A stretch of 64,000 bases of DNA from Daphnia carinata (lineage: Eukaryota; Arthropoda; Branchiopoda; Diplostraca; Daphniidae). Of this stretch, positions 29,001 through 45,584 are shown piece by piece; the stretch's first letter is position 1, and every line of letters begins with the position of its first letter. The notes below the pieces were generated by a model, which saw nothing but the letters and a program-made list of their open reading frames with translations, searched no databases and was not told where the DNA came from. The stretch is taken from the NCBI RefSeq assembly GCF_022539665.2, contig NC_081340.1, positions 7,811,357 through 7,875,356 on the forward strand, written 5' to 3'. Both the position numbers and the translations under genes were made by a program.

Positions 29001-30966
29001 GGATGGGCCAACAACAAAATGAGGGAAGACCATCAACTTTATTCTTTCCCCCCAAATTTGAAAGAAACTTTTAACCAAGACCAGAATGTTCTTGAGACGA
29101 ATGTTCCACTAGGCAAATGGCGTCTGTAAAGGTGCGTGTTTCATCGTGCAATATAAAGAAAAAAAAAAGGGGGGGGGGGGGGGGGGAGAACCGACCCGTC
29201 TCGATTTCCTGCGCCATCTTTTTCCTTTTCTCACTACACACCCCATCCTTTTTCTTTTTCCCCGTAACCCAAAGGCAACACACAAAGTCACGGAAGAGAA
29301 CAATCAACATAATGATGCCCAACTTGCAGACTGCAGTCGACTTTCTTCTTTTGCCGGTACAGTCCTCGGCTACACGTGGAAGAATGAAATAAGGAAAAAA
29401 AGGCCGGGAGCAGAGCTTCAGCTTTTAACCCGATCCAACAACAAGAAAAGACGCACAGACTCTTTCAACCTTTTGACTGCCTTGTTCTCGAGGCTACACA
29501 GAAAAAACTTGATATCACAAGTCCGATTCCACTATTTTGTGCATCGTTGTTTCAAAAAAAAAAAAAAAAAAGTCCCGGCCGTCGACGCTGCACATGTACA
29601 CGTTACACGCTGTATCCCGAAAAAAAAAAAAGAGAGAGCCATTCATGTCACATTTTTTTTTTTTAGCCACTCCCTTGCGACTACACGGTAGACAGCGAAA
29701 TTTGATGGGCTCGGGTCACCAATTGTCTACGTGAACGAAGCAAAAAGAATTCATCTTTTTTGTTATAAAAAAAAAAAACGGCGCGCCCATTTTTCTTTTT
29801 GTTTGTTACCGACAACGTAGGAGCAGAGTCGATTAGGGAAATGATTTCTCTTTTGTGTGTGACTGGAAGGACGACCCGCGTCGCGTGTTCCATAGAAAAA
29901 GAAGCGAACAAATGAAAAGCCGTGACTCTAATATTATCTTTTTCAATAAAATACCAGAAATCATAATACAGCAGCAGGGCGGGACCATCGATCGTTACGG
30001 ACCAGCATTTCTCAAAACTCTATTTTTAGTTGACACACGTACACGTTAGAATGAAACGCTAGCTCGACAAGCACTACCCACAAAGAAAATCAAAGGCTCC
30101 CTTGTTTTTTTGTTTCTTTTTTTTTTTTGGTCTTCTCAATCACCTAACTCAGATGGCAAACATCGGATGCGCATCGACATCCCTAACACATAACAAAATA
30201 GAAAAAAAAATAGCCTCAAAGGAAAGATGTAACGACATGTCCAGCGTTCGGTCAAGGCGTCCAACGGGACTACGCCAAAAAAAAATAAAAAGTTTTGAAA
30301 GACCCAAAACGAAAACACAAGAGTCAACTTTTCTCTCTACGGTGGCACGAGAAACTTGACGAGATTCTGTTCATTGCCTCTCCTTCTTCTTCTTCATAGT
30401 TCCAGACACAGGAACTTAGAAAAGCCTTTCTCTCTTTTTTTTTTTTTTTTTTTTGTGCTGAAAAGTCACTCGGTTTGGTCTTGTTGAAACGGCCGGGAAA
30501 GACGAGTGGGAGGCACTCGACAAAAAGAAAAAGAAAGATAATCAAAAGCAAGAATAACTTGACTTCATTTGTCGTTTCCTTTTTGCATTTTCAGAATATT
30601 TTGATTATCATTCAACGTGCCATTGGATCACATCTGATTTGATTCGACAACTCTATTCCGCTTTTGACGGGGCCGGTAGTGTGCCCTTGGCCAGCTTTTA
30701 CCCTTGGCCGGAATTGACAGACGTGTCCAGCGCAAGAAGAAAGTGAAGCACAAAAAATAAAGAAAGGAGAACCGTTTGTATCGTGTTCTATCGATCCATC
30801 TACAAGCGCAGCATAGCCACACGCAAAACCCAAGGTCCAGCTCCTACACACACAACCGCAAACGGTTTGCGTCTCAAATCTACAAGCGAAACACGTGAAA
30901 GTTCTGGGCAAAAGATAAAAAAAAAAAACAAAAAAAAAAAAAAAAAAAAAGCAAAGCGCCTTTCTT

Positions 30967-33862
<2,896 letters not shown>

Positions 33863-34326
33863 TGGCGCTCAACTTGCGCCATCTACGCATTACTAATTAG
33901 GGCAGAATCAAATGACCTAACGAACTTGGCTGTGATCTTCGACAAAAAAAAAAAAAAAAGACAAAAAAGACAAAAAAAAAAACTTTTCCTTCAACTTTCT
34001 CTGCCTGTCAAAAAAAAAAAAAAAAAAAAAAGTTCGTACATTTTCAGGATGGCATCGTTGTCTTTCAAAATCTATTTCTTTCATATATATATATATTATT
34101 TTTGTTGTTTCTTTGGTTTGGCCAATTTGTGCCAAAACAGAAAACAAACAAAAAAAAAATCCGCACCAAAATCATTTCTTACTCGTTCAAAAATGCACAG
34201 CACGTATTTTTTATTGACTCTACTTTTTTTTTGTCATTGTTTACTACGCTATAAAGAATTATTGATTATCGTCGAACCATATGATTATCGCCCAATCGGG
34301 GAAAATCTTTTTCTTCCCTTTTGATA

Positions 34327-34332
34327 AATAAA
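34327..34332 (+). terminator. Candidate HS3ST poly(A) signal AATAAA
   Basis: The AATAAA lies 465 nt past the HS3ST stop; another AATAAA occurs near 35065. The sequence is A-rich, so this is only a candidate. Confidence 0.35.
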
Positions 34333-37300
34333 AAAAAAGAGAAAAAAAAAACCCCCAAAAAAAAGAAAAGACCCAAGACAAAAATCAAAGTTCAACGATA
34401 CAATCGAAGGCGCTACGTCCTATGCTATTACTATTATTGTATTGTACTCAGTTCCGACATGTAGAGAAATGGCATAAGAGGAAAACTGTTTTATCGACCC
34501 GATCTCGACGATGTGCCACCCTCCGTCGCCAAATTCCCTCCACATCGCGTACAAGAATGATAGGCCCCTCTTACTTTTTTATCGAGTAAAAGAAAACGAA
34601 CAGACATACAAAAAAAAAAAAAGGTCAATATTCTCTTTCTATGACCGGCTGATAATAATACAGTTGCCGCGCACATCGAAATACGAGTGGCCGTCGTTTA
34701 TCCGGAAAAACAAAAAAAGAAAGGGCGTTGCCGACTACATGGCAATAGAAGAAAACAAATGTGAGAAAATGAACATGTGTGCAGCGCATCAGTCAATCCC
34801 ACACACAAACACCGAATCTCTTTGCCCTCCCTCTTTTTCTCATCGAATCGATGAACTTGTGCGTGTCCATCTGTCTCTTTTCTTTATTTCCAAGAGGGAC
34901 AGAAAAACATTAAAAACATGGTTCATTTTCTCTTTTCAATGTCCCTCCAAATTATGTTTACGACAACATTTTCTTCTTCTTCTCCAAGTGATTTTAAAGT
35001 GAAAATCAGCGTTTTACATGTGTGCATGTTAACATTGATCATATTTAAATGATTTGCAAAACGAATAAACTACATTGGCTGTTATAAAAAAAAAAAAAAG
35101 ATTGGAAATGATTAGACGAAAGAAAACTTGGCCATCGTAAACAAGTCAATTAGACCTCTGTAATCTGTAATAATAGCCAAAAGTTTTTTTCCGTTTTTTT
35201 TTTTTTTAATAGGATCAATTTCTTTCGCCTTCGGAGGGCATCACCTCAAAATGAAACAACACGGGCGCTAGGAATTGAATTTACGATTATTGTGTTCACA
35301 TGCCGACTAGGCCAGGCTTATATTGTTAGGTTCATCCATCTCATTGGAGCTCCCGCAGTGAACGAAAATAAAAAAAAAAAAATCAAATAAATGTCAAAAT
35401 AGAATGTCGGCTTCATCCATCACGCTCTCCGTTGTGGGACCCGCTTAATGTGTATTGAACCAACCGAACGAAACGGTTGGCATTATGGGCTAGACATTGA
35501 ATAACCGCAGCAATCAAATGACAATCTCGCTCAATCGAAAGCAAGAACTTGACACACAAGTTCATAGAGTTCAAGGTAGAAAACAAAAAATGGCAATTGT
35601 ACGGTCAATCGTAAGAGACGGCAGACTTAATCCCGTAAAAGGTGCTGTCGGTAAAAGCCTATAGGGAAAAGCGGCAGTGACTTGTCTACGCACAGTCGTT
35701 GTAGTATTTTATATTGAGCGCGCACACACACACAAGGAAACAAGATAAAGAACCTTTTTCTTATTTCCCTCGCTTTCTATTGTGGGATACGACCCCGGTC
35801 GGGACTTTTGGGACGGTAACGACGGGCAAGTGGCGGGAGGTCAGAACGATCATCAATCCTTTGGGTTTGGGGCTGCACTTAAGTCCAGCCATTCCAACAG
35901 CGATCAATTGGGTCTGTTTCGAAAAATTCCCCAGCCACCCTCTCCCCTTTCCCTCCGAAACAATAAAAAAAAATATATATATTTCTTTCACCTCCCCCCT
36001 TCGTTGAAGAGTTTAAAAAAAGAAACTCGCAGATGGTGATAAGAGAGCGTGTACGCACCATCATCATCCACAGGGCGGATTATTCGTCTACACTGCAGGC
36101 GGCTACGGCACCGATGATTCACATCGTTATTCCACCACAATAAATCGTTTTCGAGGATTTCCTTCACTCATGAGAATCCAAACCCCCACTTTACCGTGAA
36201 GAAAATGTAAGTGAGACGTTGGGGCTATAAGCCCACGCTACACGTTGCGATAGTCACACCATCAAAAATTGCGATGCGAACGTGAAAAACACGATGGCCC
36301 TATCTTCTTTTCCCATCTCCGCATTGAGAAGGAAATGCGTTGTGTTCTGCCCGGCTGAAGAGAAGAAGACACGCAGCAGGAGAATTCGTACTAAAACCAT
36401 CATTCAAGTTCTACTTTATCCCTCCACCTAGTGGGAGGAGGGATACTCTAGCGACCAAAAGCCTTCCGCTGTTTGGGGTAAACGTAAAAAAAAAGTATAG
36501 CTGATGATCCGCATTGAGAAAAGTGCAACGCACGGAAAACTTCCCTAAGGCAGGGAAATAAATTGGATCTAAAAAACAAAAATTTTATTCCGGCCCGTCT
36601 GTATCTCCATACATCCTACCCCTCCACCACTTTGTTTTTCATGACATTTGAAGGAGAAAAAAAAAAAAAATTCATTTTACGTGCAACGGCAAGGAGAGAA
36701 AAACAAAAAGCAAACGTCAACAACAACGCACAAACACGCCATTAAATGAGGGGGAAAAGAAAAACCTTTTAACGATCGCCTACAAAGAAGCTCGTAACGG
36801 GATCAAAACACGCGGACTAGAAAAGAGCGTTCAAAATAGCCTACGGGGACAAGATACGGGTCTGAATGGACCTCCTGGAATAATGCTTTTACCATTAAAT
36901 GACAAAACGAAATGAATCTTTTCAACATCAAGGTCGCAAACAATTAAAGAATTCTTTTAACAAAAAACAAAACAAAAAACGATATCACGAAAATGAAATC
37001 GACACGAACAAACGTGATCGTGCAACGCTAGCGACGGAAGCAGACGATAAGAAAAATTCAAGATGAGTTGACTCAATGAAAAAAGAAATCCTTTTTTTTT
37101 TTTTTTTTAAAGGTGACAGAGTTCCACGAGACGCAGTCACATTCCGGTTCGCGACTTGTATCGTTCGAATTTGAATGTGACAGATTAGTTGAACAAGAAC
37201 GATGAAACAGAAAATCATTCGACACCGACATGCACGTTCCTTTGAACACCGACAGACTTTTAGATAACGCCTGACAAATATCTACTTTCAAGTCGGAGCA

Positions 37301-38983
37301 GGCAATAAACATAACGCCCACATTCGCATCGTCGAATCGAATGATTGAACATTCGATATTGTTTTCCTATTCCAACAAAGCAAGAGGAATCGTTCTGGCA
37401 AGTTTCAAGTACGCAACAAGAACAATGACGTAGGCGATCATTTCAATAATCAAAACAAAGAAATGGAGGGAGAATCGTCAACTGATTGGGTATTCGACAG
37501 AAAAATAACATTTACGTTTTAAACGTGGATGATACAACAAGCCGTGACGACAGCGACCTCATCAAATAAACATTTCGTACATTTTTATTCATGTCCCACC
37601 CTCCATCGATGTTGTGCTAGTCGCATGTTTCATCCACCGAATACAAACTCTTTCAGACATGTCCAGACATTCCCGGTACGTTGTTATTTTTCTTTTTACT
37701 TTAAAAAGGAACCCATTATAAAACGAAGCAACCCATACATGTTTTACACTATGGTATGTTGGCAAACTTGTGACGCAACAAACCCGCAAATGACGACATC
37801 GTCCACCCTGAAGTTTGAACGCCCTTTTGCCCTTGATCAAGTCAAATTGTACCTACGCTCCTGTGCGTGGGTGTCGCATAATGGACTTCACCTGCGGAGG
37901 TCAACTGGGAATGTCACACATCAAACAAACACAACGTTTGCCGCCCCCAAAACAAACAACAAAGTTGAGTAAAACGCTGTCGAATAATTCAAATAAGGTC
38001 GACCTGAAGGAATGGCCTCCCACCTGTCAACTCGACGTTATTGATTTTGATTTGTAACGTGCATCGGCAATTGGATAACTATTAGGACTTTAGCATCAAG
38101 AAAAGAAAAAAAAACAGGACAGTGCGTCAGTCGATTGAAATACAGGTGGTTGTCAAGGAGATGACGGCATTCGCAGTTTAAATTTTCTGACATGTATAAT
38201 TGAAAAGGCAAAGGTTGAAAATATGGAATCGATCGATTTCACTACACTCGACGATGTTCTCGGCGTCTTTATTCTCTACCACAAAAGATCAGCACAAAAA
38301 TTGTTTGCGGGGAAGTCGTGTAAGGGACGCCCTTTGTGTTCGCACGAATGTAAATTGGCCTCGTATACGCTACGGACATGTTCTTTATCGCATAGAAAGG
38401 GCTAATGAACATCACTGCAGGAGCACATAAACTTGGGCAAGCGTTGAAAATGGAGAGAAGCTCGTTAGCGATCGTGTTGATTCCGACGCCGGAGGCTCCC
38501 CCCCAACGTCACAAGCGAAACTCCCTTTCAGCCTTTGCTGCTTCTGGCACTTTAACTCAAGTTCGACAACAACCTCCCCAGGCTATCGAATGTTGCTTTT
38601 TCAGGACGCACGTATTATTTCAGTACGTGTGTTGGCCCACACAAATTACATCAATTCACCTGACTTTGATTGGCGCCCCCACCCCCAACAAAAATTGTCT
38701 CAAGAATTCGTTTGTAGTATAAAAAGAGTGTTCAAAAAGTTATATGGTCGATCGAATCGACATACATATTTTGGTGAAGCGACCGGGCGACAGTATGTGA
38801 CGGAACAGAACGGACACAGCTGAATAGAAAATGAGAAGGCTGTCAAACAGTAGCGGGTCCCACCCATCATCGATTGGTCAATTGTCAACCTAGTAGCCCT
38901 CCCGCTTGTGGATATCGCAATTAATAATGACATACATTAACGCGAGTACAACCAGAAATTAAACCAATAAATAAAAAAGTGGA

Positions 38984-39014
38984 GCTATCCTTGGGTGTAA
39001 CATCCAAGGATAGC
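38984..39014. repeat. Near-perfect hairpin
   Basis: The 11-base arms GCTATCCTTGG and CCAAGGATAGC are exact complements. Inside, a G-T pair and two more pairs extend the stem to 14 with a 3-nt loop. It lies in a gene-free stretch between HS3ST and HELQ. Confidence 0.85.
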
Positions 39015-41254
39015 AGACGAAATTCGAAAAGTTTGACCAATTATTTGGAATAAAAAAAAACTGGAAACAAAAAATTTACTTTGATTCGATATTTAATCAA
39101 AGCTAAACGCGTTTCACAACACGAAAGTCTCAAGTTTTTTTTAGCAAACTTTTTCTTTAATCTCGAAACAGCAAAAGAACGACTCAAAGTCGAGAAAGAA
39201 ACAAAAACTTTTTTACGGAGGATATCCACACCTACAGATCTACGAATTATACATCAGATAGGAGTAAGTATTACGCATATTTTTACCCAGAAGCGAAATA
39301 ATAAAAGAGGAAAAAAAAAAAAAAGTCGAGCACGAATGACTTATTCAATGCGATGCGCAGACCGTAAGAAATGGAAATGTGTTTTGTAGCCCGCAACTTG
39401 TGACCCTAATCCATTACCACGGGTTTGGGATACTCTATGAAAACTTGGCGTTCGCTATGAAACGTTGAACGAGTGAATCGACCATTAATCGTTTCTGTCG
39501 TCAGCAACTTGCCTAACTGCATCCCAACGACACACACACATGGGAACGTTTCCCCTAGATCTATAAAAAAAAGGAAACAAGGAGATCTTTCGTATCACAT
39601 AAGTGGTAGCAATTAAGACTGTATGAACGCATGTTCTCGTAAGTGGAATCGATCGGCCATCATTGCCGGAACGACTCCATTTCTTTTTCCAACAGCCATC
39701 AACCACAGAAAAGGTAGGACCTTCGTAAACTGACAATTTCACAAATTCCTAACTGAACTTGAACCGCCGCTGAACGATGACGCAATATAGCAAAAATCAG
39801 ATCGAATTAAAGCTCTTCACTACAGCACAAGAGTGGCTGGGATTTGCTTGCAGGTCATCCAATGAGAACGTTCTATTCTGGAAACACAACATGCACGCAC
39901 GCCCCCACACACGCAAACCTCTGAGACGCAAAAATTCGATTCTGGTCAGCATTCCGTACGTGAAGTTTGTCATCCATGACAATTGGCCCTTGTTTTTTTT
40001 TGTTCGAGACTTTTTCACTAGTTTCTACTGCACGAATCAATGACACTGAAAACAACAAACAAAATGGGGAAAATATGCTAGGGAAACGAAAACAATCATA
40101 CGCCATGTTTGTCTCAAGTGGGGAAGTCGTGTGGGATGGGTACGCATTTTTCTGTGGGTTTCCGAGTACTAAAAATATGTACCAACTATTTGCTTTCTGA
40201 GAAAAAAAACTCTACAACCCCAATAGGCAGTACAACATCACACGGATTCACTCGATTCGACCAGATACAAAAAAAAAAGAAAGAAAAATGTATGTTCGAC
40301 TCACCATTTCACACGTGGTGGGCTGCAGATGCCGTCCTCGTCGCTGATCCTGAAAAATGGAGATGAAAGTTTAGACAAGGGTTCTCAAATCCTTTAAAAT
40401 TAAAGATGAAATGTAAAAGGGCAGTAATCAATGTCAGTATTGACTAAAATTTAATGATTGAAAAATACCGACCAGGGGCCTTCTTCAGTTGTTGGACGAG
40501 TAACAGCATGGAAGTTGTCAGCTACTGCACCACGACCGAATCGAACAAGAATTTCACACACTATTGTAAGTTAGAGACACACGAATATTCAACTAGGCCA
40601 ATATATAGCTCAAACAGGGATAATAGATCATAACGACAAAAGTTAATTAGTTTTTAAGCAGTGACCTGGCCATAATGGAATTCACAGTTTTAGTCATTTG
40701 CAGAGGCAATTAAAGAGTTTTGAATGCTGCCAACAAATAATATCACTTGATTTAAAAGAAAGTTTTCTTAAGACAACAGGTGTGCCCAGCCACACATTAA
40801 TTAAACTAATCGCTTCAGACAGAGCACGCTTCTACGACTAAGCCTTTGTGGCGATTCAAGTTGAGACTTGCCAGACCTGCACCACATTTTGGCGCCTAAG
40901 GTATCGTTTAAACCGGAAAAGCTACACGTTGCCTCTCTATCGAGAAATCAAAATCATATGTTTTTGACAAATTATTCAAGTTCAAAAAGTATTTAAAAAT
41001 ATTTTCATTATTTAATTAATCGGTGTTAATGTATCTTTTATTATTATTTACAAATTATAACTTACACCAGCTGGCAATACCAAATTGCCTGTGCATAATA
41101 TTCATGATTGCCAACCAAGAAGAGGCTTTAGTAACTACGGAACGTAAATAAAGAATTTCAAGTTAAAAAAGAAGCCCCTTGAAATTTCGTTAGCGAAATA
41201 GTGTTCATTTGAATTATATGTATATGTAATATTCTATTGAAGTATAATAACGTC

Positions 41255-44200
41255 ATGAATGCAAAAAACTTTACCTCGTTTGCCACGAGAAAAAGAATTC
41301 GTGAAAGAGATAATTCACCCGATATGTTTGCTGTGGCTGATGAAGATGAAGATGCAATTTCATCTGATAAAGAGGCTGAAAAGGCTGACCCCATGAGCTC
41401 TGTAAATCACAAAACACCTGGTAAAGATATAAGTAACTTATGCCATCAAAAAACTAAATCTTATTCAGCTACACCACCATCCACAAGTGACCAGAGCCCA
41501 AAACGAAAAATTGTGTTATCATCTTCTTTTCACCGTGAAAACAACAATCAGTCTTTGCCACCAAGTGACTCAAAAGTTTCAGGAGGCTGCTCAATGAGCT
41601 CTTTAAGAAGTACATTACACACCAATCATTTTGGATTAAACAGCAGGATGAAGGAAGCTCTCCGCTCAGGTGGCATGGATAGCACCATATTCCAATTTTC
41701 CTCTCATTCACCCTTATCAAGAGAAACTCCTCCTGTTTATACACTGAATAGTAGCAATGTTGTCCCTTCCCAGACATCTATTCATTGTGGACCTAATCAT
41801 GGTTTATCAGATGCAGCATGGCAAGCAATTTTGCAAACAAAAGGAATCAAAGGCTTGTATGGATGGCAGACACAGTGCTTGAATAAGGCAACTAAAACCA
41901 ATCAAAATTTGCTCTACTCCTTGCCCACATCCGGAGGAAAAACTCTGGTGGCCGAAATACTTATGATTCGTGAACTTCTATGCAATCAGAAACATTGCCT
42001 TTTCGTCTTGCCGTATGTCAGCATTGTACAAGAGAAAATTCGGACCCTTTCCTCGCTTGCCATAGCCCTGAATTTTGCCATAGAAGAGTATGCTGGAAAT
42101 AGAGGAACCTATCCTCCCCGCCAACGGAAATCTAAGCGAGTTATTTATATTGCTACATTGGAGAAGGCCCATGGGATCATCAACAGTATATTGGAATTGG
42201 GAAGATTGCAAGAAATCGGTAAAACCAATATTTTCAATTGCGCTTTGTTTGTACAAATGGTAACCAACCTTTTCCCAATTTTCGACGTTAAGGCTTGGTG
42301 GTGGTGGATGAGATTCACATCGTCGGTGAGGGTAAACGAGGAGCAACGCTTGAAACCTTACTTTGCAAACTTCTGCTTGCTCCCATTGGCCCTCGCATAG
42401 TAGCTATGAGCGCTACAATAGGAAACATCGACGAGCTGAGTAATTTCCTCAAGGTATTGCTAGCACCAAGATCGTTTTGTTTCTTTTTAACTCAATTTTC
42501 AAAATAGGCTGAGATTTACACAGAAGACTTTCGACCAGTCCAGCTCAGGGAGTTCATCAAGACTGGTGACCAAATATTGGAAATAGACAAGAGACAACGG
42601 GGATCGCAGGAGAACTTTATGAAACATTCCCGATCGGTATCAGCCCCATCATCAACATCCCGCAAAAACGATCCTGATGGTCTAAGTGTCCTGGTTTCGG
42701 AGGTAGCCCCGGAACACAGTTGTTTAGTCTTTTGCTCTACAAAGAAGAACTGTGAAAGCGTAGCCAAATTGATTAGCAGCAATTTGCCACCAACACTGCA
42801 ACAATGGAAAACGGCTGAAAAACTTAAATTAAGGAAGGCGTTGGAGGTAAAATTCAAGGCAGTTATTTAGAGTATCAATCTAATATTTTATTACAGCAAG
42901 AAAGTGGTAGATTATGCCCAATATTGAAATCTACATTGCCCTTTGGAGTAGCCTATCACCATTCTGGCTTAACTGGTGACGAAAGACAGTTGATTGAGGA
43001 AGCTTTTTCTTCCGGAACCTTATGCTGTTTGTGTTGTACGTCAACACTTGCTGCCGGAGTCAATTTGCCAGCAAGAAGGGTATGGATTAACATTAAAAAA
43101 ACGTTAAGCGACACCTGTAATGGCTACTGATTATCACCATTTGAAATAGGTAATACTGAGATCGCCATACATCGGAAATGCGCGTTTAACACGTGCTCGC
43201 TATCAACAAATGATTGGACGAGCAGGTAATAATCATGTTGATAAATAAAGTTTACGTGATAAATTGTATATCTATTTAGGCCGAGCCGGTTTTGATACTC
43301 ATGGAGAGAGCTTTGTGTTAGTGAAACCAAATGAACTAACCTTTGTAACTAATGACATTCTCATGGCGCCAACGAACCGAGTCTATAGCCAATTGGCGGA
43401 AGACGATCTTCGTGGACTACAGCAGCTTTTATTGAGTTTAATTTTTCTCGACCTTGGAGGGAAAGATCATAAAACCTTGGCCGAAACTCTTCTTCATTCC
43501 ACACTTCTCGGACAGCAGGTACAACAAACGTATTCAATCTTTTATAGGCACCTTTATGTTGGTTTAACAGTGTTACATTTAACTTCAGAGTTCACATCAA
43601 ACTATTACAACGACGCAGCTTGTTGAAAAAAGTCTCAAGAGCATGATGGAAAAGAATTTGATATTACCTGATAAGGACGAAAAACTGGCAGTAACAAAAC
43701 TTGGCCGTGCGACGCTGAAAGGCATTGTTGACTTGGATCGGTCGAAACAACTTTACAACGATCTACGTCTTGCCCAAGGAGGCCTCGTTCTCATGACGAA
43801 ACTTCATCTCATGTACCTCGTCACACCCTACGATATGGTCGGTACTGTATTTCCGATAGCGGCAACATACTTTCAGGTACCTATTTACACACAAACGTTC
43901 ATCTTTGTTCTAAAAAGCTTACGGTATTTATTTTCATCGAAGGCCTTTAACAAATTGTCTGCAGAAGAACTAGGAGTAGCGAGAACGATTGGTATCAATG
44001 AAACCGTCATGGTCAAATTAATGTCAAATCAACAACAGAAAATAGAGCGATCAATTTTGGAACGCTTTTATTTGACACTGATGCTCAACGATCTTTTCAA
44101 AGGAGAATCAGTGTGGAACGTCAGTGAACTATACGGTTGTACTCGCGGAGACGTTCAAAATCTACTTTCTAACGCAGCAAGCTTCGCTTCTTGCGTTTAC

Positions 44201-44602
44201 CACTTCGTTCAAGAGTTGGATGAATTTTGGGCCTTTTCGGAGCTTCTACTTCCTTTTAGTCGGGAGCTTTCGATGTGTTGTACTTCGGAATTGATTCCAC
44301 TGATGGAATTACCTTCAGTGGCTAAAGGCCGGGCGCGGATGTTATTCAAAGCTGGCTTCCGGACATTAACCGATATTGCCAAGACAGACCCAGATCAGCT
44401 CGTAGCTCGAGTGGATCACTTGCCGAGACGCGTTGCACAGCAAATGATTGCCGCAGCCAAAGTACTGGTCTACGAAAAAGCTGATGCTCTACTAGAGGAA
44501 GCCAATTCGCTATTAGAATTAGTTCCCAGACGCCAACCACTTGTCCCACTTGACGAAACATTTCAGACACAAGCAAGTAATGTATCTCTTCTTGATGATT
44601 GA
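41255..44602 (+). CDS. HELQ: HELQ (HEL308/mus301) superfamily 2 DNA helicase
   Basis: This nuclear ATP-dependent 3'-5' DNA helicase serves replication-fork repair and crosslink tolerance; the fly orthologue is mus301/spn-C. Exons are 41255-42218, 42293-42453, 42508-42846, 42897-43079, 43150-43225, 43280-43518, 43589-43876 and 43943-44602, giving 969 residues. Residues 1-185 or so are a Ser-rich variable region. The motor follows: Walker [13 protein letters not shown] (Lys229), DEIH box [12 protein letters not shown] (327-330), [33 protein letters not shown] and QMIGRAGRAG (569-578). The C-terminal winged-helix, ratchet and helix-hairpin-helix part includes ELIPLMELP and [10 protein letters not shown]. 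It differs from POLQ in lacking any polymerase domain. The first ATG in the open frame was chosen. Introns are 50-74 nt. FAIM starts 179 nt after the stop. Confidence 0.95.
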
Positions 44603-44781
44603 GTTATTTGTCTAGTCTATGATTTTTTAAAATTTTTATTTATAAATATTTTTCAACTGCGGGATTAGTGTCACCCTACCCCTACCCTATGCCTGGCACG
44701 TTTGGTTAACAAATACAAAATCTTTAGTTGAGTATCCTTTTGGACTTTCGTTGCTATGGTTACTACTTCGTATTCCTGCTT

Positions 44782-45532
44782 ATGATGCCACCCCTGGAAA
44801 GACGATCTATCGTTGCAAGTTGGAAAATAATAATTCCTGAAGGGGAATTCCTTGTTGAATTCGAACACGGAACAACATCGGGCAAACGTGTGTTATGGAT
44901 TAACGGAAATGTAAGTCTTCAGCTTGCGGGTGAGTACAACCGAATGATGTAGCATGGTTCTATACAGGAATACCTTAGAAAAGAATGGATGTTTCGCCTT
45001 GTTGGTTCTGAAAATTTCCGGATTGGCCGTTACGAATGCAAATTGGACGTAGAGCCGGATGGGACTTTCGGATTACTCTATTTGTTATCTATAAACGGCC
45101 AGGACATTGGCGAATTCCAAGAAGTAAACAAGAAGAGATGGATTACTTGGAATGTTAATTCAAGTGAAGGAAAAAGTGACACTATTCTTTTTGGTAAACA
45201 ATCATATTCTAACCCCAGATAAGTACATTACCTAATTGCTTTACTTACCATAATCAGAAAAGGACACTATGGATGTTTGGTTTAATGGGAACAAAATTGA
45301 TTGTGAGGTGCCATATCAATCATACTTTTTTTTTCTTGTTTCATTCATATGTGCATTAATTTTTTATTGTTCCTAGGTCCAGTTTATTGATGGTGGCAAC
45401 CAAACCCAGTTTTCTATTAATGGTACTGTGGGGGCAATTAGATCAATTTCAAGTGGTAATAAAAAAGTAGGAATGATTCATCAATTTATTCTTGGGGATG
45501 AAATTTTACAACCTGATACAGACAGCAAATGA
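44782..45532 (+). CDS. FAIM: Fas apoptotic inhibitory molecule 1
   Basis: FAIM1 is a small cytosolic all-beta protein that protects cells from Fas- and stress-induced death and suppresses protein aggregation in vertebrates. Exons are 44782-44910, 44968-45193, 45258-45307 and 45377-45532, giving 186 residues (about 179 in human). Diagnostic segments are EFEHGTTSGKRVLWINGN in exon 1, KEWMFRLVGSENFRIG in exon 2, DVWFNGNKID in exon 3 and a C-terminal KVGMIHQFILGDE like the vertebrate GIIHTLIVD. Two ATG codons stand side by side at 44782; the first is used, and there is no in-frame ATG upstream. The gene lies 179 nt behind HELQ on the same strand and converges with POLR2K. Function in arthropods is inferred from vertebrates. 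Confidence 0.93.
45485..45490 (-). terminator. Candidate POLR2K poly(A) signal
   Basis: TTTATT on the + strand reads AATAAA on the minus strand, 95 nt past the POLR2K stop and inside the last FAIM exon. Confidence 0.5.
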
Positions 45533-45584
45533 AGAATTTGAATTCCAGAAACCGTAGTTTACCTCCACATTGTCCATGAATGCT

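Larger units (their letters stand above)
17426..30966. other. Gene-free interval between Shal and HS3ST
   Basis: The first part is Shal 3' UTR; the last part presumably holds the 5' UTR and promoter of the sulfotransferase gene. No reading frame here shows family motifs, and most are Phe/Lys-rich products of homopolymers. It holds several microsatellites, a GGTGGCGCCACC palindrome at 24759, a hairpin at 25380 and a CpG-rich patch near 27290-27640. Confidence 0.6.
33863..41254. other. Gene-free interval between HS3ST and HELQ
   Basis: After the sulfotransferase 3' UTR I see no exon with family motifs on either strand. Homopolymer runs thin out after about 35.4 kb and the sequence becomes AT-rich without long runs. 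A 14-bp near-perfect hairpin sits at 38984-39014. The region just before HELQ is AT-rich and must contain its promoter, but no clear core element was recognised. Confidence 0.55.

Noticed and set aside
42844-43130. HELQ frames that read past exon ends (for example after LPARRV)
   Set aside because: These are intron read-through; GT-AG junctions with matching phase restore the helicase motifs.
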